A stretch of DNA of 7,991 nt from assembly GCA_910583815.1 (NCBI GenBank), contig CAJTZB010000118.1, forward strand, positions 1 through 7,991. Direction: 5' to 3'. The translations under genes and the position numbers were made by a program. Position 1 is the stretch's first letter. The number at the start of each line of letters is the position of its first letter. A model generated the notes under the pieces. It did no database searches and had not been told where the DNA came from. It saw only the letters and a list, made by a program, of their open reading frames with translations. This stretch comes from an uncultured Lachnospiraceae bacterium. GTDB lineage: Bacteria > Bacillota > Clostridia > Lachnospirales > Lachnospiraceae. Shown one piece after another: positions 5,795 through 7,991 of the stretch.

Positions 5795-7432
5795 CTAATA
5801 TCCAAGCTGTTTCAGCACATTCTGTGCGCCGCTATTGCCTTGTTCTGCAGCTTTTTTAAACCATTCCACAGCTTTTTTTCTATTTCTGGGAACCCCTTGC
5901 CCATTTTCATAACAGACGCCAAGATTGAACTGCGCAGGGGACATGCCTTGCTCTGCCGCTTTTGTATACCAATAGACAGCTTTTTCATAATCCTGTGCCA
6001 CATTGGCTCCATTTTTATAGAACAATAAGGCAAGATTGAACTGTGAGCCAATATGACCCTGCTCTGCCGCTTTTTGATACCATTCGGTTGCCTTGGCCTT
6101 ATTCTGAGGAACACCCTTTCCGTCCTCATAGCAGATAGCGAGAGAAGACTGCGCGTCTATATGGCCCTGTTCTGCCGCCTTTTTGTACCAATAGGCAGTT
6201 TTTGCATCGTCCTGCTTTACACCAATGCCATTTTTGTAGCAAATAGCAAGATTGAACTGTGCACCAATATGGCCCTGTTCTGCCGCCTTTTTATACCATT
6301 GGGCGGCTTTTTTGTCGTCTTGGTTTGTGCCGGTGCCATGTTTATAAGACACGGCAAGGTTGAACTGTGCGCTTTTATGGCCCTGCTCTGCAGCTTTTTT
6401 ATACCAGAAAACTGCCTTTTCGGCGTCCTGTTCTACCCCTCTGCCTTCGTCATAAAGACAGGCAAGATCGTATTGTGCCTCATCCTGACCTTGTTTTGCA
6501 GCCTTTGTATACCAATAGACAGCTTGTTCCAAATCCTCTGAACTTTCATAACAGCGTCCCAACAGGTACTGCGCGTCCATATGGCCTGATTCTGCAGACG
6601 GTTTAAGATAGAGAGCCGCCTTTTCTTCATCTTCATCCACACCAATTCCGTAAAAGTAACAGTTTCCAATTGCATACTGTCCGCCGATGCTTCCGCGTTC
6701 TGCAGCTTCTGCGTAGTAAGCGGCAGCCTTTTTTGGATCTTTTTCTGCTCCATTGCCATATTCGTAGCATATTCCGAGGTTATAGAAAGCAGAGCTTTCA
6801 CCTTGCTCTGCCGCTTTTTGATACCAGAAGACAGCCTTGGCATAGTCTTTCTCTACACCGTTTCCATTGTAATAGCAGCCGCCAAGTGAGTTTTGTGCAT
6901 TGCCGTCATTTAGGTTTGCGGCCTTTTTGTACCAGTAAAAAGCCTTTTTTAAATCCTGCGGGACGCCTAGTCCTTTGGAATAAAAATCCCCTAACATGGA
7001 CTGGGCGAGAGGATGGTTCTGCTTTGCAGCTTTTATGTACCAGGAAAGCGCCTTTTTTAAATCTACCGGAACACCTTCGCCTCTTTTGTAACAGTTAGCG
7101 ATATTGCGTTGGGCATCAGGGTCACCGCCGTTAGCTCCCTGTTCATAAAGGACAGCAGCTTTTTCCATATCCTTTTTAACACCCTGTCCAAATTCATAGC
7201 AGTAACCAAGACTGCGCTGTGCAGCAGCATTGCCCTGTGCAGCAGCTTTTTCATACCAAAGGACGGCAGTTTTAAAATCTTTCTTGGCATGCCAGCCCTG
7301 CTTATAGCAATTGCCAAGACTGTCCTGCGCCTGTGCATGGCCCGCTTCTGCGGCAATACGGCACTGTTCAAAGTCAAAATCGGGATCAGAGTATTCCACA
7401 TCATATGGAATGACATTTGTTTCGTCCGCCAT
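5795..7432 (-). CDS. Sel1-repeat (TPR-like) protein, 14 repeats, upstream paralogue
   Basis: A 545-residue paralogue of the downstream gene, first in the operon. Residues 1-32 (MADETNVIPYDVEYSDPDFD, then EQCRIAAEAGH) match the N-terminal segment of its neighbour. Fourteen Sel1 units follow (residues 33-533), then a 12-residue cap ending in GY. Unit 8 is four residues short, lacking the GxGV loop (6485-6580), and unit 13 has one extra residue (5942-6052). Ten of fourteen units have Cys before the conserved Tyr. No signal peptide, membrane segment or enzyme domain is visible, so it is likely a cytoplasmic interaction scaffold of unknown partner. The frame stays open to 7507, but the start at 7432 is preferred: it follows AGAAAGGA at about 7442-7449, matches the paralogue's N-terminus, and the longer version would cover the promoter. 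Confidence 0.93.
   Translation of the reverse strand: MADETNVIPYDVEYSDPDFDFEQCRIAAEAGHAQAQDSLGNCYKQGWHAKKDFKTAVLWYEKAAAQGNAAAQRSLGYCYEFGQGVKKDMEKAAVLYEQGANGGDPDAQRNIANCYKRGEGVPVDLKKALSWYIKAAKQNHPLAQSMLGDFYSKGLGVPQDLKKAFYWYKKAANLNDGNAQNSLGGCYYNGNGVEKDYAKAVFWYQKAAEQGESSAFYNLGICYEYGNGAEKDPKKAAAYYAEAAERGSIGGQYAIGNCYFYGIGVDEDEEKAALYLKPSAESGHMDAQYLLGRCYESSEDLEQAVYWYTKAAKQGQDEAQYDLACLYDEGRGVEQDAEKAVFWYKKAAEQGHKSAQFNLAVSYKHGTGTNQDDKKAAQWYKKAAEQGHIGAQFNLAICYKNGIGVKQDDAKTAYWYKKAAEQGHIDAQSSLAICYEDGKGVPQNKAKATEWYQKAAEQGHIGSQFNLALLFYKNGANVAQDYEKAVYWYTKAAEQGMSPAQFNLGVCYENGQGVPRNRKKAVEWFKKAAEQGNSGAQNVLKQLGY
5834..7336 (-). repeat. coding array of fourteen Sel1 units
   Basis: Units 1-9 line up one-to-one with units 1-9 of the downstream paralogue (for example the shared AAAYYAEAA of unit 6 and GGQYA/NGQYA start of unit 7), and the last units also match. 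The three extra units fall between about units 10 and 13, where neighbouring units resemble each other most (AEQGH followed by I-G-A/S-Q-F-N-L-A). Confidence 0.88.
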
Positions 7433-7477
7433 ATCACAATTTCCTTTCTGCTTGGAGTATTGTTTTGCAATGTTTTT

Positions 7478-7507
7478 ATTATACTCTCTTTTGCCGTGAT
7501 TTGGCAA
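7478..7507 (-). promoter_or_regulatory. candidate sigma-A promoter of the Sel1 operon
   Basis: On the minus strand TTGCCA (7507-7502) is followed after 18 nt by a perfect TATAAT (7483-7478). The predicted start near 7470 leaves a leader of about 38 nt with the AGAAAGGA ribosome binding site. The spacing and matches are good for a vegetative promoter. Confidence 0.75.
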
Positions 7508-7515
7508 GGAGACAT

Positions 7516-7626
7516 ATGCCCTATCGGATTAGACACAGCCAAAACCGGCGGATTGTAACCGCCAGCGAAAATGATTTCTTGGAGGAAAAGATTTGTCTGG
7601 TATGGAGAGAAAATTATGCAACATGA
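7516..7626 (+). CDS. possible small ORF, 36 residues, divergent from the Sel1 operon
   Basis: Begins MPYRIRHSQNRR and ends CLVWRENYAT. It is not recognised as any family. Support is a well-placed SD, AAGGAGA at 7506-7512, four to five bases before the ATG. Against it are its short length, no clear plus-strand promoter, and overlap of its SD with the -35 box of the Sel1 promoter. A GC-rich GGCGG/CCGCC hairpin (7547-7563) lies within it. It may be a real short protein, a leader peptide, or chance. Confidence 0.25.
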   Translation: MPYRIRHSQNRRIVTASENDFLEEKICLVWRENYAT

Positions 7627-7637
7627 TGTGTTGCATA
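7615..7637. promoter_or_regulatory. 23-bp palindrome, candidate operator
   Basis: TATGCAACA (7615-7623) and its exact complement TGTTGCATA (7629-7637) are separated by five bases. It lies about 110 bp upstream of the XRE regulator start and has no T-run, so a protein binding site is more likely than a terminator. The regulator itself is an obvious candidate to bind it, but this is inference. Confidence 0.45.
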
Positions 7638-7693
7638 GAACCAAAAAAGAGCACATGCCAGTTGGTTGCTATGCTGCACATGATATGTCATAA
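7616..7693 (+). CDS. possible second small ORF, 25 residues, overlapping the first
   Basis: Starts MQHDVLHRTKKEHMP in a different frame and overlaps the end of the 36-residue ORF by 11 nt. GGAGAGA at 7604-7610 is a plausible ribosome binding site. Its start codon is part of the palindrome at 7615-7637 and its end overlaps the candidate promoter of the XRE gene. It is not recognised and could easily be chance. Confidence 0.13.
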   Translation: MQHDVLHRTKKEHMPVGCYAAHDMS

Positions 7694-7694
7694 T
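7666..7694 (+). promoter_or_regulatory. candidate promoter of the XRE regulator gene
   Basis: TTGCTA (7666-7671) and CATAAT (7689-7694) are separated by 17 nt, a fair sigma-A match. The inverted repeat ACAT-GAT-ATGT (7678-7688) sits in the spacer, and the heptamer GCACATG occurs on both sides of the -35 box (7651-7657 and 7676-7682). A repressor bound there would block this promoter. Confidence 0.45.
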
Positions 7695-7749
7695 ATATCT
7701 TATCTTGATGGCCAGAAGATAATACTTTGAATGACAGGAGATGGGATAT

Positions 7750-7991
7750 ATGAGTTTAGGATCAAATATATGCTTTTTAAGAAAGCAAAAAAAATATACA
7801 CAGGAACAGTTTGCAGAAAAAATGGGAGTTACACGTCAGACTGTATCAAGATGGGAGTCAGACGAAGTAATTCCAGAGCTTGCAAAGCTCATTGAAATAA
7901 GTAATATTTTTACATGCAAGATTGATATGCTTGTAAAGGAAAATCTATCAGATCAGGGAGAGATTTATTCAAAAGTTCAGATTAAAAGAGT
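7750..7991 (+). CDS. XRE-family helix-turn-helix transcriptional regulator (3' partial)
   Basis: The first 80 codons of a DNA-binding regulator that runs off the right edge. Residues 5-62 form a Cro/C1-type HTH: LRKQKKYTQEQFAEKMGV, then the recognition helix TRQTVSRWESDEVIPELAKL and a last helix ending in DMLVKEN. The start at 7750 follows AGGAG at 7736-7740 with 9 nt spacing. After the HTH a short polar linker leads to EIYSKVQIKR, where in similar clostridial regulators an effector-binding domain may begin; this cannot be confirmed here. The codons are AT-richer than in the neighbouring genes. It is divergent from the Sel1 operon and could control itself, that operon, or genes to the right. 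Confidence 0.9.
   Translation, partial: MSLGSNICFLRKQKKYTQEQFAEKMGVTRQTVSRWESDEVIPELAKLIEISNIFTCKIDMLVKENLSDQGEIYSKVQIKR

Noticed and set aside
5234..6028. 264-codon plus-strand ORF rich in hydrophobic residues, antisense to both Sel1 genes, like a membrane protein
   Set aside because: It is the mirror of the Sel1 repeats: its periodic FFxVLxYAxAF pattern is the complement of the AAEQG and CYxxG codons. It crosses the boundary of two well-supported genes and has no own ribosome binding site. Similar antisense frames at 6053-6541, 6670-7098 and 7109-7558 are explained the same way.
7433..7507. 25-residue N-terminal extension of the larger Sel1 protein
   Set aside because: It would cover the TATAAT promoter, has no counterpart in the paralogue, and the start at 7432 has a proper ribosome binding site.
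7547..7563. GGCGG/CCGCC hairpin as a terminator
   Set aside because: Only five GC pairs and no T-run of proper length on either strand; it also lies upstream of both divergent genes.

Overview
The window looks like chromosomal DNA from an endospore-forming, low-to-moderate GC Firmicute. A Lachnospiraceae-type Clostridium is most likely. The evidence is an AddA-type (not RecB) recombination helicase-nuclease, an alpha/beta-type small acid-soluble spore protein, AGGAGG-like ribosome binding sites and Firmicute-style regulators. No RNA gene, CRISPR array, transposase or integrase was seen.

Left part (2-4329, plus strand): three co-directional genes. First comes the 3' four-fifths of addA (its N-terminus lies outside the window), then a 62-residue spore DNA-binding protein, then a 305-residue diacylglycerol/YegS-type lipid kinase. 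Between the last two, a 48-bp sequence occurs twice, perfectly. The DNA between the copies carries an arm complementary to the repeat, so two mutually exclusive RNA hairpins are possible just before the kinase start. A strong hairpin with T-tracts on both sides (4363-4417) closes this gene group and also the convergent group to its right.

Middle part (4451-7432, minus strand): a two-gene operon of tandem paralogues, 545 and 440 residues, made almost entirely of 36-residue Sel1 (TPR-like) repeats, 14 and 11 units respectively. A TATAAT promoter lies upstream of the larger gene and only 20-21 nt separate the two. Neither protein has a signal peptide or membrane segment, so both are probably cytoplasmic scaffolds or adaptors of unknown partner. 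They share a non-repeat N-terminal segment and an unusual ladder of cysteines at one repeat position.

Right part (7433-7991): a divergent intergenic region of about 317 nt with two possible very short overlapping reading frames with good ribosome binding sites, a 23-bp palindrome and a related inverted repeat overlapping a candidate promoter. After it comes the first 80 codons of an XRE-family helix-turn-helix regulator that runs off the right edge.

Most of the window is ordinary housekeeping or sporulation DNA. The parts that deserve attention are the repeat/hairpin switch-like structure before the lipid kinase, the Sel1 pair, and the palindrome-rich region between the Sel1 operon and the XRE gene.
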